Assembly (NCBI RefSeq): GCF_019209905.1
Contig: NZ_JAHUTM010000001.1
Span: forward strand, 992,001-1,056,000
Source of the DNA: Corynebacterium sp. TAE3-ERU12
GTDB taxonomy: Bacteria; Actinomycetota; Actinomycetes; Mycobacteriales; Mycobacteriaceae
Reading direction: 5' to 3'
DNA length: 64,000 nt
Part shown: in pieces, positions 53,996 through 63,194 of the stretch
Position numbering within the stretch: position 1 is the stretch's first letter
Layout: every line of letters begins with the position of its first letter
The notes under the pieces: generated by a model
What the model was told of the DNA's origin: nothing
The model's database searches: none
Seen by the model: only the letters and a program-made list of their open reading frames with translations
Made by a program: the position numbers and the translations under genes

Positions 53996-55228
53996 GTGTC
54001 TTTCATTCTCGGAGTTGTGCTTTTCGCCGTCGGCATCGCGCTCACCATTGCCCTGCACGAATGGGGGCACCTGACTGCTGCCCGCATCTTCGGCATGCGG
54101 GTGCGCCGCTATTTCATTGGCTTTGGCCCCACCATCTGGTCAACAAAGCGGCGGCACAGCGGCGGTGGTGGGCACATCACCGAATACGGGGTCAAAGCAA
54201 TCCCGCTGGGTGGTTTTTGCGATATCGCAGGCATGACCGCCCAAGACCCAATTTCGCCCGAAGAAGAGCCCTACGCGATGTGGCGCAGTCCCTGGTGGCA
54301 GCGCATTATCGTGCTCTGCGGCGGCATCATGATGAACGTCATCATCGGAATCATCCTGATCTATATCGTCGCCGTCGCCTGGGGCCTGCCTGACCGCGAT
54401 ATTGACCTGCGTCCCATCGTCGACGACACCCCCTGCGTGCCGGCAACCCAAAACCCCGACGGCACCTTCCCCGAATGCACCGGCACCAGCCCGGCCGCAG
54501 CCGCCGGGCTGCGCAGCGGCGACATCATCACCGAAGTCAACGGCGCAGAAGTGGAGACTTTCGCCGATGCCACCGACGCCATCCGCGCCGCCGAGGCGAA
54601 CGTCATCGATCTGACGGTGCTGCGCGGCCAAGACACCCTAGAGGTCACAGTGGTACCGGAAAAGGCCCAGCGCTACACCAGTGCTGGTGCTTTAGTCACC
54701 GTGCCCGCTGTCGGCGTGCAGTGGGACGTTCCCGACCAAGCGATTGAACAGTTCGGCCCGGTCAGTGCCATTCCTGGTGCGATCTTGTTCACCGGTGACA
54801 TGTTCGACGCGGTATTCAAGGGGCTCATCAGTATCCCCGAAAAAGTCCCCGGAGTCGTTGCCTCGATCTTCGGCGGGGAGCGTGACCCCGAATCGCCAAT
54901 GAGCGTTGTCGGCGCCTCCCGTGCCGGAGGCGACCTGGTTGAGCGCAGCATGTGGTCGGTATTTGTGATGCTGCTGGCAAACCTCAACTTCTTCCTGGCC
55001 TTCTTCAACCTCATCCCGCTGCCGCCACTGGATGGCGGGCATATCGCGGTGGTCATATATGAACGCATCCGGGATTTGCTGCGCCGCGCCCGAGGTCTTG
55101 CCCCGGCAGGTCCTGCCGATTACCGCAAACTGATGCCACTGACCATGGCGGTCACCGCAGTATTGCTTGTCTTTGGTGTGCTAGTTATTACCGCTGACGT
55201 GGTCAATCCGATTCGTCTTTTCGGCTAG
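53996..55228 (+). CDS. rip1: site-2 intramembrane metalloprotease Rip1/RseP family
   Basis: 410-residue membrane protease that cuts anti-sigma factors within the membrane. The zinc motif HEWGH is at residues 21-25 in the first helix and the LDGGH motif is near residue 345. A PDZ domain lies between (AAAAGLRSGDIITEVNGAEVETF). The GTG start gives the expected N-terminal helix. In mycobacteria rip1 is flanked by dxr and ispG; neither is here. Confidence 0.93.
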   Translation: MSFILGVVLFAVGIALTIALHEWGHLTAARIFGMRVRRYFIGFGPTIWSTKRRHSGGGGHITEYGVKAIPLGGFCDIAGMTAQDPISPEEEPYAMWRSPWWQRIIVLCGGIMMNVIIGIILIYIVAVAWGLPDRDIDLRPIVDDTPCVPATQNPDGTFPECTGTSPAAAAGLRSGDIITEVNGAEVETFADATDAIRAAEANVIDLTVLRGQDTLEVTVVPEKAQRYTSAGALVTVPAVGVQWDVPDQAIEQFGPVSAIPGAILFTGDMFDAVFKGLISIPEKVPGVVASIFGGERDPESPMSVVGASRAGGDLVERSMWSVFVMLLANLNFFLAFFNLIPLPPLDGGHIAVVIYERIRDLLRRARGLAPAGPADYRKLMPLTMAVTAVLLVFGVLVITADVVNPIRLFG

Positions 55229-55286
55229 TACGCCTGTGCTGCGGCCCTGTTCGGCGTGGCAGCAAAGCAAACGCTGTGCCGCCGAT

Positions 55287-55292
55287 TAGATT
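55287..55292 (+). promoter_or_regulatory. -10 box TAGATT, probable leaderless PBP promoter
   Basis: TAGATT lies 7 nt before ATG 55300, which decides that start over the GTG at 55276. The GTG would lie upstream of this box. Confidence 0.55.
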
Positions 55293-55299
55293 TCCACCC

Positions 55300-57174
55300 A
55301 TGACAGTTAACGGGCGTGCAGGCCGCTGCGGTGAGCGGGAAAGCAGTCATTTGCGCCTTCTCACCGCACTGCTGGCTACTGTGCTGCTGGTAGCCATTAC
55401 CGCCTGCACCCCACGCCCGGATACCGGCTCTGATGTGTTGTCGAAGTTCCTTGAGGCGCTTTCCGAAGCCGATATCCCTCATGCCGCCGAGCTCACCGAC
55501 CGCCCGGAAACCGCCGAGAAGGATCTCAGCGAGGCCTGGCAGGGTCTCAAACCTAAGCGCATTGAGGCCGAAGTGGAGTCGCTGAGCGCCAATGGGGCCC
55601 AGTCCACCGGCACCGTGCACCTCACCTGGTTCCTGCCGGAGCAGCGCACCTGGTCGTATGAGACCACCATGCATCTTTCCCGCACCGGGGAGCGGTGGAA
55701 ACTGCGGTGGGCGCCGTCGGCCTTGCACCCGCAACTTGGGGCGAATCAACACCTAGCATTGCGTCCCGTGCCAGCGCCGCGCACCAATGTTGTTGGTTCT
55801 GATGGGGCTGCGTTGTTGGAGCCGGGAACGGTGCACCGGGTGGTGATGGACCGAGATGTGGTCGACAGTGTGCAGGGCACGGTGAACCGGATCGCCACGG
55901 TGGTCAATAATGGTTTCCCGGCCGAGGATGAGTCAGCGCCGAAGGTCGATACCCGTGCGGTCGGCTCCGCCGCGCAGTCAGGTAAGGGGGCGTATTCGGT
56001 TGCGGTTTTGCCGCAGGGCACCCCGGATAATGTGCTCGAGCAGCTCAAGGGTGTGCCTGGGGTGAGCGTTAATGACGAGGCCGCCATGATCCGTCCCGAT
56101 CCGGCTTTTGCCCCAGAGTTGATGAGCCGTATTGAAAACCTGGTTGCTGATGGGCCGCGCGGTGATGATGGGTGGCGTGTTGTTGCGTCCAGTCCTGAGG
56201 GCGCTGCTCTTGCCGAGTTGCACCGGGTAGATCCTGAGGTTCGCCCGGCGGTGCACGCAAGTATCGCCAAGTCCGTGCAGGATGCTGCCCAGCGCGCCGT
56301 TGATACTCGTTCCGATGCCCAGGCCATGCTGGTTGCGATCCGCCCGTCGACAGGTGAGGTGTTGGCCGTCGCCCAGACGAAGAAGGCTGATGAGTTGGGT
56401 GATGTGGCGCTGACGGGACAATTCCCGCCTGGCTCGACTTTTAAGATCATTACTGCCACTGCGGGCATGGAGATCGATGATCTCAATCCGGGTTCGACTG
56501 TGCCATGTCCGGGCACGATGGAGATCGGCAACCGTATTGTCACCAACTACAACGGCATGGGCGTGGGCATGACGTCGCTTTCCGACGCTTTCGCCCGCTC
56601 CTGTAACACCACTTTCGGCAATATTTCGCACGGGCTTCGTCCCGGCCAGTTGCAGCAGCAGGCCAAGGCTTTTGGTCTTGGGGTGGACTATTCCGTTGCT
56701 GGTCTGACCACCATCACCGGCTCAGTGTCGGATACTGAGGAAGACGCCGAGCGTACCGACGCCGGCTATGGCCAGGGCAAGGACCTGGCCAGCCCCTTCG
56801 GGATGGCCCTGGTTGCCGCCACCGTCGCTCATGGCAAGACCCCAATGCCCACACTCGTGCCGGCCAAAGGCACCTATGCGGACAATTCGGCTACGCCGTT
56901 GAATCCGCAGACCCTCGATGAGCTGCGCAGCATGATGCGCGCTGTGGTGACCTCCGGTACTGCAGTGGCCATTGCCGGCAGGGGAGAGGTCTACGGCAAA
57001 ACCGGTGAGGCGGAAGTCGACGGTGGGTCGCATTCGTGGTTCGCTGGCTACCGTGGTGACCTCGCTTTTGCGACGCTGATTATTCACGGCGGCGGTTCAG
57101 AACATGCGGTGGCGATTACGGATCAGTTCCTCGCCGGCGTCGATGAGGCTGAGGTTCTTCCCGTACCCAACTAG
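55300..57174 (+). CDS. class B penicillin-binding lipoprotein
   Basis: 624-residue transpeptidase of the cell wall, related to the mycobacterial PbpA/Rv2864c group. Signal peptide with lipobox VAITAC (lipidated Cys36). Then an NTF2-like MecA_N domain to about residue 150, a dimerisation region, and the transpeptidase domain with Ser379 in STFK, SCN at 434-436 and KTGE at about 567-570. The Cys pair around the active site (CPG and SCN) is normal. ATG 55300 is chosen from the leaderless -10 box. Next to map, as in mycobacteria and C. glutamicum. Confidence 0.92.
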   Translation: MTVNGRAGRCGERESSHLRLLTALLATVLLVAITACTPRPDTGSDVLSKFLEALSEADIPHAAELTDRPETAEKDLSEAWQGLKPKRIEAEVESLSANGAQSTGTVHLTWFLPEQRTWSYETTMHLSRTGERWKLRWAPSALHPQLGANQHLALRPVPAPRTNVVGSDGAALLEPGTVHRVVMDRDVVDSVQGTVNRIATVVNNGFPAEDESAPKVDTRAVGSAAQSGKGAYSVAVLPQGTPDNVLEQLKGVPGVSVNDEAAMIRPDPAFAPELMSRIENLVADGPRGDDGWRVVASSPEGAALAELHRVDPEVRPAVHASIAKSVQDAAQRAVDTRSDAQAMLVAIRPSTGEVLAVAQTKKADELGDVALTGQFPPGSTFKIITATAGMEIDDLNPGSTVPCPGTMEIGNRIVTNYNGMGVGMTSLSDAFARSCNTTFGNISHGLRPGQLQQQAKAFGLGVDYSVAGLTTITGSVSDTEEDAERTDAGYGQGKDLASPFGMALVAATVAHGKTPMPTLVPAKGTYADNSATPLNPQTLDELRSMMRAVVTSGTAVAIAGRGEVYGKTGEAEVDGGSHSWFAGYRGDLAFATLIIHGGGSEHAVAITDQFLAGVDEAEVLPVPN

Positions 57175-57240
57175 CGGCATAGCAGGGCTGTACAGGGGTG
57201 AGTCGGTATCGACGTCAGCGTCGGTAAGCACCCGAGTACC

Positions 57241-58140
57241 ATGAGCGCCATGAAGTCGCGTGCCATGTTAACCCCGCAAAAACCCACCCCGATTCGCACT
57301 GTGCCGGCCTCGATTGTGCGGCCTGAGTACGCCTGGAAATCTGAGGTTCAAGAAGGCGTCGGCGAGCCGCTGGTGCAGTCGCCGGAGGATATTGAGGCCA
57401 TGCGCGAGGTCTCCCGAATCTCTGCTGACGCCTTAGCTGAGGCCGGTAAGGCATGTATCCCGGGTAATACCACCGACGATGTCGACAAGGTCGTACACGA
57501 GTACCTGCTCGACCACGGAACTTACCCGTCCACGCTGGGGTACCGAGGCTTTGAGAAGTCCTGCTGCACCTCGCTCAACGAGATCGTCTGCCACGGCATC
57601 CCCAGCACTCAGGTCATCGAAGACGGCGATATCGTCAATGTTGACGTGACCGGCTACCGCGATGGGGTCCACGGTGATACCAACCGCACGTTTTTCGCCG
57701 GCGATGTCTCCGAAGAACACCGCCTGCTAGTGGAGCGCACCTACAACGCCACCATGCGCGGAATTAAAGCCATCAAGCCGGGCCGGCAGATTAACGTCAT
57801 TGGTCGCGTTATTGAGGCCTACGCGAAACGGTTCGGCTATAACGTCGTCCGCGATTTCACCGGCCACGGTGTGGGCACAACCTTCCACAACGGCCTCGTG
57901 GTGCTGCACTATGACGACCCCAGCCAGGACACCATCCTGGAACCGGGCATGACCTTAACCGTGGAGCCGATGATCAATATCGGCAGCCTGGACTACAAGA
58001 TCTGGGATGACACCTGGACGGTGCAGAACACCGACGGTAAATGGACCGCCCAGTTCGAACACACCATCCTGGTCACCGACGACGGCTACGAGATCCTCAC
58101 CCTGCCCAGCGAGGGCGAAATCGACCCCGCCAAGAACTAG
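57241..58140 (+). CDS. map: methionine aminopeptidase type I
   Basis: Removes the initiator methionine from nascent proteins. 299 residues, with an N-terminal extension of about 40 residues before the pita-bread core (as in M. tuberculosis MapB). Metal ligands are in [20 protein letters not shown] (two Asp), [13 protein letters not shown] (His), TVEPMI (Glu) and the C-terminal [10 protein letters not shown] (Glu). ATG 57241; a second ATG lies 9 bp on. It is convergent with mtr, with a gap of only 6 bp. Confidence 0.95.
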   Translation: MSAMKSRAMLTPQKPTPIRTVPASIVRPEYAWKSEVQEGVGEPLVQSPEDIEAMREVSRISADALAEAGKACIPGNTTDDVDKVVHEYLLDHGTYPSTLGYRGFEKSCCTSLNEIVCHGIPSTQVIEDGDIVNVDVTGYRDGVHGDTNRTFFAGDVSEEHRLLVERTYNATMRGIKAIKPGRQINVIGRVIEAYAKRFGYNVVRDFTGHGVGTTFHNGLVVLHYDDPSQDTILEPGMTLTVEPMINIGSLDYKIWDDTWTVQNTDGKWTAQFEHTILVTDDGYEILTLPSEGEIDPAKN

Positions 58141-58146
58141 GTGTCA

Positions 58147-59583
58147 CTAGGCCTCGTCGAACTCGAGGCCCAGCAGGGCGTTTTCCAGCAGCTCCGGCAG
58201 TGCCGGGTGAATCCAGTACTGCTGGGAGGCTGCCTCGCGGCAGTCAATATTGAACGCAATCATCTGTACGCACTGCTGCACCAAAGTCGCGGCCTGCTCG
58301 CCAATGAAATGAGCCCCGAGCAGACGCCCGGTGTGCTTATCGGCGATGAGCTTGCAGAACCCGTGGGTGTCCTCTAGGGCCCAGCCATAGGCAACATCGG
58401 AGTAATCCTGCACCTTGACGGTGATCTCCTTGCCATTGGCCTGCGCCCACTCGGTGGCTTGTTCCTCCGTCATGCCCACCTGGCCGATCTGGGGGTGGGA
58501 GAAAATAGCCGAAGGCACCACGCCCTTGCTCTGGGTGCGCAGCCGTGACTCGGCATTAGCACCACCATCGCGGCAGGCCAGCACGTTCTGGAACACCGCG
58601 GTCGCCTCGAAATTCGCGACGTGCTTGAGCTGATGCGCGGAGCTGACGTCACCTAAAGCCCACACCCCATCAGCGCTGGTACGGCCGAAAGCGTCAACAG
58701 CGACCCGGCCATCATCAGTCATCTCCACACCGCCCTTATCGAGGTCCATCAGGTCCCCATTGGGTGTGCGGCCGGTAGCGACTAACAATTCCTGGCCGCG
58801 CACGGTCGTGCCGTCGGAAAGGGTGGCGACGATATCATCACCGTCGGCACTCAGCTCATCGATGACGGTATTGAGATGCACATCCCAATTATTGGTGACG
58901 ACGTCAGTAAAACGCTGCGCAACGTCGCCATCGCAATGCCGGACCATCAGCCCGGAACGGTTGATGACATGCACGGTGACACCCAAGGCGGAGAAGACGT
59001 GGGCGAACTCGCAGGCGATATAGCCCGCACCGAGAATGATCATCTCCTTGGGGAGCGTGTCCATGCGCATCACATCCGCATTGGTGCGGTAGTCCACACC
59101 AGAATCGAGCACGAACTGCGGAACTGACGTGCGCGAACCTGCAGCAATAATGACCTGGTCAGCGGAGATGGTGCGCTGCGTATCGCCCTGGCCGGTGACG
59201 ATAGTGCGCTCACCGACAAACCGGGCGTGCTGATCGTAGACATCAATATTGGGTGTCTCAGTGCCTCGGCGGTAGGCCTCGCCGCCCTCGGCAATGGGGT
59301 CGATGCGCTTGGCGAAAACACGCTCCCGGATGGAATCCCAGTCGACACTGTCGACGCTGGCATGAACGCCGAGACGTCCGGCCTCACGGGCGTTAAGCGC
59401 CGCGTCCGCAGCCAAGACGTACATCTTCGTCGGAATGCAGCCAACATTCAGGCAAGTGCCTCCGAAGCGACCCTCCTCCACTAGGGCGATAGAAAGATCG
59501 TCGTAGGCGGGGGAAGGAATGGAGTTACCCGAACCCGAGCCGATGATGATGACGTCGTAATGCTTGTCTGCGGTTGCGGTCAT
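58147..59583 (-). CDS. mtr: mycothione reductase
   Basis: NADPH-dependent flavoprotein that reduces mycothiol disulphide. 478 residues: FAD-binding IIGSGSGNSIP (with NS of mycothione reductases rather than GGY), redox disulphide Cys44-Cys49 in GGTCLNVGCIPTK, NADPH-binding LGAGYIACEFAHVFSALG, FAD-binding GDVSSAHQL, and the C-terminal catalytic dyad in HPALPE. It implies that mycothiol is used, which fits an actinobacterium. Convergent with map; the alpha/beta hydrolase gene lies 62 bp upstream. Confidence 0.93.
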   Translation of the reverse strand: MTATADKHYDVIIIGSGSGNSIPSPAYDDLSIALVEEGRFGGTCLNVGCIPTKMYVLAADAALNAREAGRLGVHASVDSVDWDSIRERVFAKRIDPIAEGGEAYRRGTETPNIDVYDQHARFVGERTIVTGQGDTQRTISADQVIIAAGSRTSVPQFVLDSGVDYRTNADVMRMDTLPKEMIILGAGYIACEFAHVFSALGVTVHVINRSGLMVRHCDGDVAQRFTDVVTNNWDVHLNTVIDELSADGDDIVATLSDGTTVRGQELLVATGRTPNGDLMDLDKGGVEMTDDGRVAVDAFGRTSADGVWALGDVSSAHQLKHVANFEATAVFQNVLACRDGGANAESRLRTQSKGVVPSAIFSHPQIGQVGMTEEQATEWAQANGKEITVKVQDYSDVAYGWALEDTHGFCKLIADKHTGRLLGAHFIGEQAATLVQQCVQMIAFNIDCREAASQQYWIHPALPELLENALLGLEFDEA

Positions 59584-59645
59584 ATGTACTGCCTCACTGT
59601 TGTTGCGTGTAGTTGACCATCGTGCCCGATGACGAAGGGGTGTGC

Positions 59646-60692
59646 CTACTCAGCCGGGGCCACGTCGGTCGGCATATGGGTATGCAGGAACTCCAAGGTG
59701 CGGGCCATTGCCTGCTGGCGGGCATGTTCCTTGGACAAAAACACATCATGCCGGGCACCCGGGATTGCCTCAATTGTGGTCTGGGAACCAATTTTGGCAG
59801 CCCGGTCGGCAATATGATCGACATAAAGCACAGCATCGGCGGTATCCGTGGCAGGGGAGTACTCGCCCTCTAAGCGCGAGGCGTCGGAATGCATCACCAG
59901 ATTCGGCACGCCGGTTTCAATGCCCTTAGCCAGCTGAGTTTGCGAACGTCGGATGGCGTCAAGCCAGGAGAACTTCTTGGAAAAACCAGCAAGTGGCTTA
60001 TGCGCCAGATCGAAGTCCCACTCGCCGTATTCGGAAATATGCAGGCTCTTGCCATAGGCGGCCAAGCCCTCATCAGGCACATCGGCATTGGGGCGAAGTT
60101 TCGCCATCAAGGCCACAACGGCCTTGGTGCCACGCAGCTTTAAGCCCTTTAAAGGCAGCTCAAACCAGGGGCTATTGAAAACTGCGCAGCTAATCCGGGC
60201 ATAACGCTGCGGGTCGCAGGTGCGTAATCGGTCCAGCCACAGTGCCTCGATAAGACCACCGGTGGAGTGGCCCATCGGCGCGATCCTGGGATGGCCCTGT
60301 TCGGTGATGATATCGAGCGCGGCGTTGAGCTCCTCGTCGTACAGCTTCAGGTCAGTGATGTGGTGGCGGGACTGGCCGGGGCAAAACGAACGCCCACACT
60401 TGCGCAAATCAATGGCGTAGCAGGCATAGCCATTGTCATGCAGCCAGCGGGCAACGTGGGGATGGAAGAAATAGTCACTCATGCCGTGAATCCACAGCAC
60501 AGCCGGTCGGTGCGCGAAGGACTCATCGTCCGGATCTGGGCAGTAGCGGACCACGGTGGCGATGGGGTCGGTCTCACCATCGGGGTCAGTGCCAAGATGC
60601 ACAGACGTATTTCTGAAACCTTCACCGAGAAGGTCGGGAACCCACGTCCGAGCAGGTTCAGGGGTGGAGGGGGGAAGCGTAGAAGAGTTCAC
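59646..60692 (-). CDS. alpha/beta hydrolase (lysophospholipase/monoacylglycerol-lipase type)
   Basis: 348-residue serine hydrolase. The oxyanion region is WIHGMSDYFFHPHVARWL, the nucleophile serine is in GHSTGGL and the acid/His in the C-terminal IPGARHDVFLSKEHARQQA. No signal peptide is seen, so it is cytosolic. GTG 60692 is chosen; TACGAT lies 7 nt upstream. A frame of 945 codons extends far beyond it antisense to mqo and is not the gene. A hydrolase between mtr and mqo is also found in C. glutamicum. The substrate is unknown. Confidence 0.85.
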   Translation of the reverse strand: MNSSTLPPSTPEPARTWVPDLLGEGFRNTSVHLGTDPDGETDPIATVVRYCPDPDDESFAHRPAVLWIHGMSDYFFHPHVARWLHDNGYACYAIDLRKCGRSFCPGQSRHHITDLKLYDEELNAALDIITEQGHPRIAPMGHSTGGLIEALWLDRLRTCDPQRYARISCAVFNSPWFELPLKGLKLRGTKAVVALMAKLRPNADVPDEGLAAYGKSLHISEYGEWDFDLAHKPLAGFSKKFSWLDAIRRSQTQLAKGIETGVPNLVMHSDASRLEGEYSPATDTADAVLYVDHIADRAAKIGSQTTIEAIPGARHDVFLSKEHARQQAMARTLEFLHTHMPTDVAPAE

Positions 60693-60699
60693 GGCCACA

Positions 60700-60705
60700 A
60701 TCGTA
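60700..60705 (-). promoter_or_regulatory. -10 box TACGAT, probable leaderless hydrolase promoter
   Basis: TACGAT on the minus strand lies 7 nt before the GTG at 60692 without a Shine-Dalgarno. Confidence 0.45.
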
Positions 60706-60836
60706 CCGAGAGGTTGCTTTGGTCTCGGGGGTGTTGTGACACAATGGTTTGAGTAAGCGATAAATTCCGGGCAGCGCCCCCGCAATTCGGAGCCATGCGC
60801 TGACCCGGCCACCCCATCGTGAAGGATGTAACTGCC

Positions 60837-62333
60837 GTGTCTGACAATAAGCTGCCAGCAAAGACAGCAGACGAAGTTGATGTCGCGCTGATCGGCGGCG
60901 GCGTCATGAGTGCAACCCTCGGCGTGTTGCTGAAAGAGCTTGAACCGTCCTGGTCCCAGGTCGTTTTCGAAAAGCTCGACGCCCCGGCCGCTGAGTCTTC
61001 GTCTCCCTGGAATAACGCTGGTACCGGCCACTCCGCGCTGTGTGAGCTGAACTACACCCCCGAAACTGCCGACGGTGTCAATGTCTCCAAGGCCATTGCC
61101 ATCAACGAACAGTTCCAGATCTCCCGCCAGTTCTGGACCTCCCTCGTCGGCGCCGGGGTACTCAAAGACCCCAGCGGATTCATCCAGCCTGTCGACCACG
61201 TTGCCTTCGGCCACGGCGATAAGCAGATTGACTTCCTGAAGTCCCGCTACGAAGCCCTCGAAAAGCTCAACCTCTTCCGCGGCCAGGAGCTCATCAACAC
61301 CGAGGACCGTTTCGCCGAGTACCTGCCGCTGATGGCAGAAGGCCGCGACTTCTCCGAACCCGTCTCGGTGATCCGCAACCCCAACGGCACCGACGTCAAC
61401 TTCGGTAACCTCACCAGCCAGTACCTGTCCTCGCTCAGCGATCGCGGCACCGAAATCCGCTACGGCCACTGCGTCAAGGACCTCAAGAAGGACGGCAATA
61501 AGTGGATCGTCAAGGTCAAGAACGTCCACACCGGTGATATCCGCACCGTCCGCGCCAACTTCGTCTTCGTCGGCGCCGGCGGTAACGCCCTGCCGCTGCT
61601 GCAGAAAGCAAACATCCCGGAGATCCGTGGATACGGTGGCTTCCCGGTCTCCGGCCAGTGGCTGCGCTGCACCAACGAAGACCTCATCGACCAGCACCAC
61701 GCCAAGGTCTACGGCAAGGCCGCTGTCGGCGCCCCGCCGATGTCCGTGCCACACCTGGACACCCGTGTCATCGACGGCAAGCAGGGCCTGATGTTCGGCC
61801 CCTACGCCGGCTGGTCCCCGAAATTCCTCAAGACCGGCTCCTACCTGGACCTGGTCAAGGCACTGCGCCCGCACAATATCCCCGCCATGCTCGGCGTTGG
61901 TATGCAGGAACTGGGCCTGACCAAGTACCTCATCGAGGAAGTGCTCAAGGACTTCGAGGCCCGTATGGAGTCCCTGCGCGAGTACATGCCCGCAGCCCGC
62001 GACGAGGACTGGGAGATCGTCGAAGCCGGCCAGCGCGTGCAGGTCATTGCCCCGGCAGGCGCCCCGTCCTTCGGCAGCCTCGAATTCGGTACCGCCGTGA
62101 TTAACGACTCCGACGGCTCGCTGGCTGGCCTGATGGGCGCCTCCCCGGGTGCCTCCATCGCCCCGTCGGTGATGATCAAGCTTGTCGAGCGTTGCTTCGG
62201 CCCGAAGATGGGCGACTGGGCACCGAAGATCAAGGAGCTCGTGCCCTCCTACGGCCAGAAGCTGGAGCAGAACCCCGACCTGTTCGACAAGGTCTGGGAC
62301 GAATCCCAGAAGGCACTCAATCTGGAGCGCTAA
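60837..62333 (+). CDS. mqo: malate:quinone oxidoreductase
   Basis: Membrane-peripheral FAD enzyme that oxidises malate to oxaloacetate and passes electrons to menaquinone, the main malate oxidation route in C. glutamicum. 498 residues from GTG 60837, which is preceded by GAAGGA at 8 nt; the ATG 60819 would add 6 unlikely residues. Motifs include DVALIGGGVMSATLG (FAD), SSPWNNAGTGHSALCELNYTPE, VFVGAGGNALPLLQK, FPVSGQWLRC, KVYGKAAVGAPPMSVPHLDTR and GASPGASIAPSVM, all close to known Mqo. Followed by a terminator. Confidence 0.96.
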   Translation: MSDNKLPAKTADEVDVALIGGGVMSATLGVLLKELEPSWSQVVFEKLDAPAAESSSPWNNAGTGHSALCELNYTPETADGVNVSKAIAINEQFQISRQFWTSLVGAGVLKDPSGFIQPVDHVAFGHGDKQIDFLKSRYEALEKLNLFRGQELINTEDRFAEYLPLMAEGRDFSEPVSVIRNPNGTDVNFGNLTSQYLSSLSDRGTEIRYGHCVKDLKKDGNKWIVKVKNVHTGDIRTVRANFVFVGAGGNALPLLQKANIPEIRGYGGFPVSGQWLRCTNEDLIDQHHAKVYGKAAVGAPPMSVPHLDTRVIDGKQGLMFGPYAGWSPKFLKTGSYLDLVKALRPHNIPAMLGVGMQELGLTKYLIEEVLKDFEARMESLREYMPAARDEDWEIVEAGQRVQVIAPAGAPSFGSLEFGTAVINDSDGSLAGLMGASPGASIAPSVMIKLVERCFGPKMGDWAPKIKELVPSYGQKLEQNPDLFDKVWDESQKALNLER

Positions 62334-62358
62334 ACACACAGACACACAGTTACTGACA

Positions 62359-62405
62359 ACGCCGCCGCAATCCCCGGAATCTCCCGGGCACTGCGGCGGC
62401 GTTTT
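62359..62405 (+). terminator. terminator after mqo
   Basis: ACGCCGCCGCA pairs with TGCGGCGGCGT (11 bp), with an inner CCCGG-type hairpin, followed by TTTC. It lies between convergent mqo and yaaA. Confidence 0.87.
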
Positions 62406-62415
62406 CAGTAGGTGG

Positions 62416-63156
62416 TTAATGCGTGGTGATGGTGAGCACCCCGTCGATAAGCTCCACATCCAGACCCGCCTCGCGGGCCGCACTCACCGCCGAGTCCACA
62501 TCAACAATCGCCTCAGCAACATCCGCACAGGCCAAAGCCCGGGCCAGCAGTCCCTTGTGCTGTTTATTGGCATGGGAGACGACCTTTCCTTCCTCGGTCA
62601 CGACCCGGGCAGTTACCGCCCCAGTAACCGGGCCGAGTTTCTCGTACGCACCCGAGCGCAGGTCGATCACAACGTCGGAAAGCCCATTGAGAGCCTCGGA
62701 GAGCTCTTTGCCCCAGCGGGCCTTCATCGTCGGGGCCTTCGTGCCAGCACCATGCGCATACGGCAATTTCACCGAAGCCGACAACCGGTACTGCGGGATC
62801 GCGTCGTTAGCGGCGACCACACCAAATAACGCCGAACCGATAAGCAGCCGATCACAGGCCGCCTCAGACAAAGAATCCGCAGCTAAGGCGTCATAGAGTA
62901 CTCCGGTATAGCGCTGCACCGCGGGCATCGTCGGGGAAGTGAAGAGGTTCGCGTCCGCATCGACATACTCGGCCAGCCTGGGGCCAATACCGAGCACATC
63001 CATCGCCGTATCCTCATCAGCGGCCAAGGCAACAAGATCGTTGGCGATATCAGAACGGATGTCGTTGAGAGCCGGGAAGGATAAGTCAGCAAGACTCAGC
63101 GGCGCTAAGTCGCCTCCAGCAGCTTTGGTCTCAGACGGCGGCAAGATAATTCGCAT
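62416..63156 (-). CDS. yaaA: YaaA/DUF328 peroxide-stress protein
   Basis: 246-residue member of UPF0246. E. coli YaaA lowers intracellular free iron during peroxide stress and binds DNA. Family features are [15 protein letters not shown] at the N-terminus, [42 protein letters not shown], and [17 protein letters not shown] near the end. TAGTGT lies 6 nt before the ATG on the minus strand. It is divergent from proS across a 38-bp gap. Confidence 0.9.
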   Translation of the reverse strand: MRIILPPSETKAAGGDLAPLSLADLSFPALNDIRSDIANDLVALAADEDTAMDVLGIGPRLAEYVDADANLFTSPTMPAVQRYTGVLYDALAADSLSEAACDRLLIGSALFGVVAANDAIPQYRLSASVKLPYAHGAGTKAPTMKARWGKELSEALNGLSDVVIDLRSGAYEKLGPVTGAVTARVVTEEGKVVSHANKQHKGLLARALACADVAEAIVDVDSAVSAAREAGLDVELIDGVLTITTH

Positions 63157-63181
63157 TACCCAACACTAGCCGGGTACCCGC

Positions 63182-63187
63182 TAGACT
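63182..63187 (+). promoter_or_regulatory. -10 box TAGACT, probable leaderless proS promoter
   Basis: TAGACT lies 7 nt before ATG 63195 with no Shine-Dalgarno. It faces the possible yaaA -10 (TAGTGT, complement of 63163-63168) in the 38-bp divergent gap. Confidence 0.55.
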
Positions 63188-63194
63188 TTCCCCC

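Noticed and set aside
59646-62483. 945-codon open frame on the minus strand covering mqo
   Set aside because: Its upstream two thirds run antisense to mqo, whose protein matches known malate:quinone oxidoreductases end to end. The extra sequence is an artefact of GC-rich codon use. Only the C-terminal 348 residues form the hydrolase gene.
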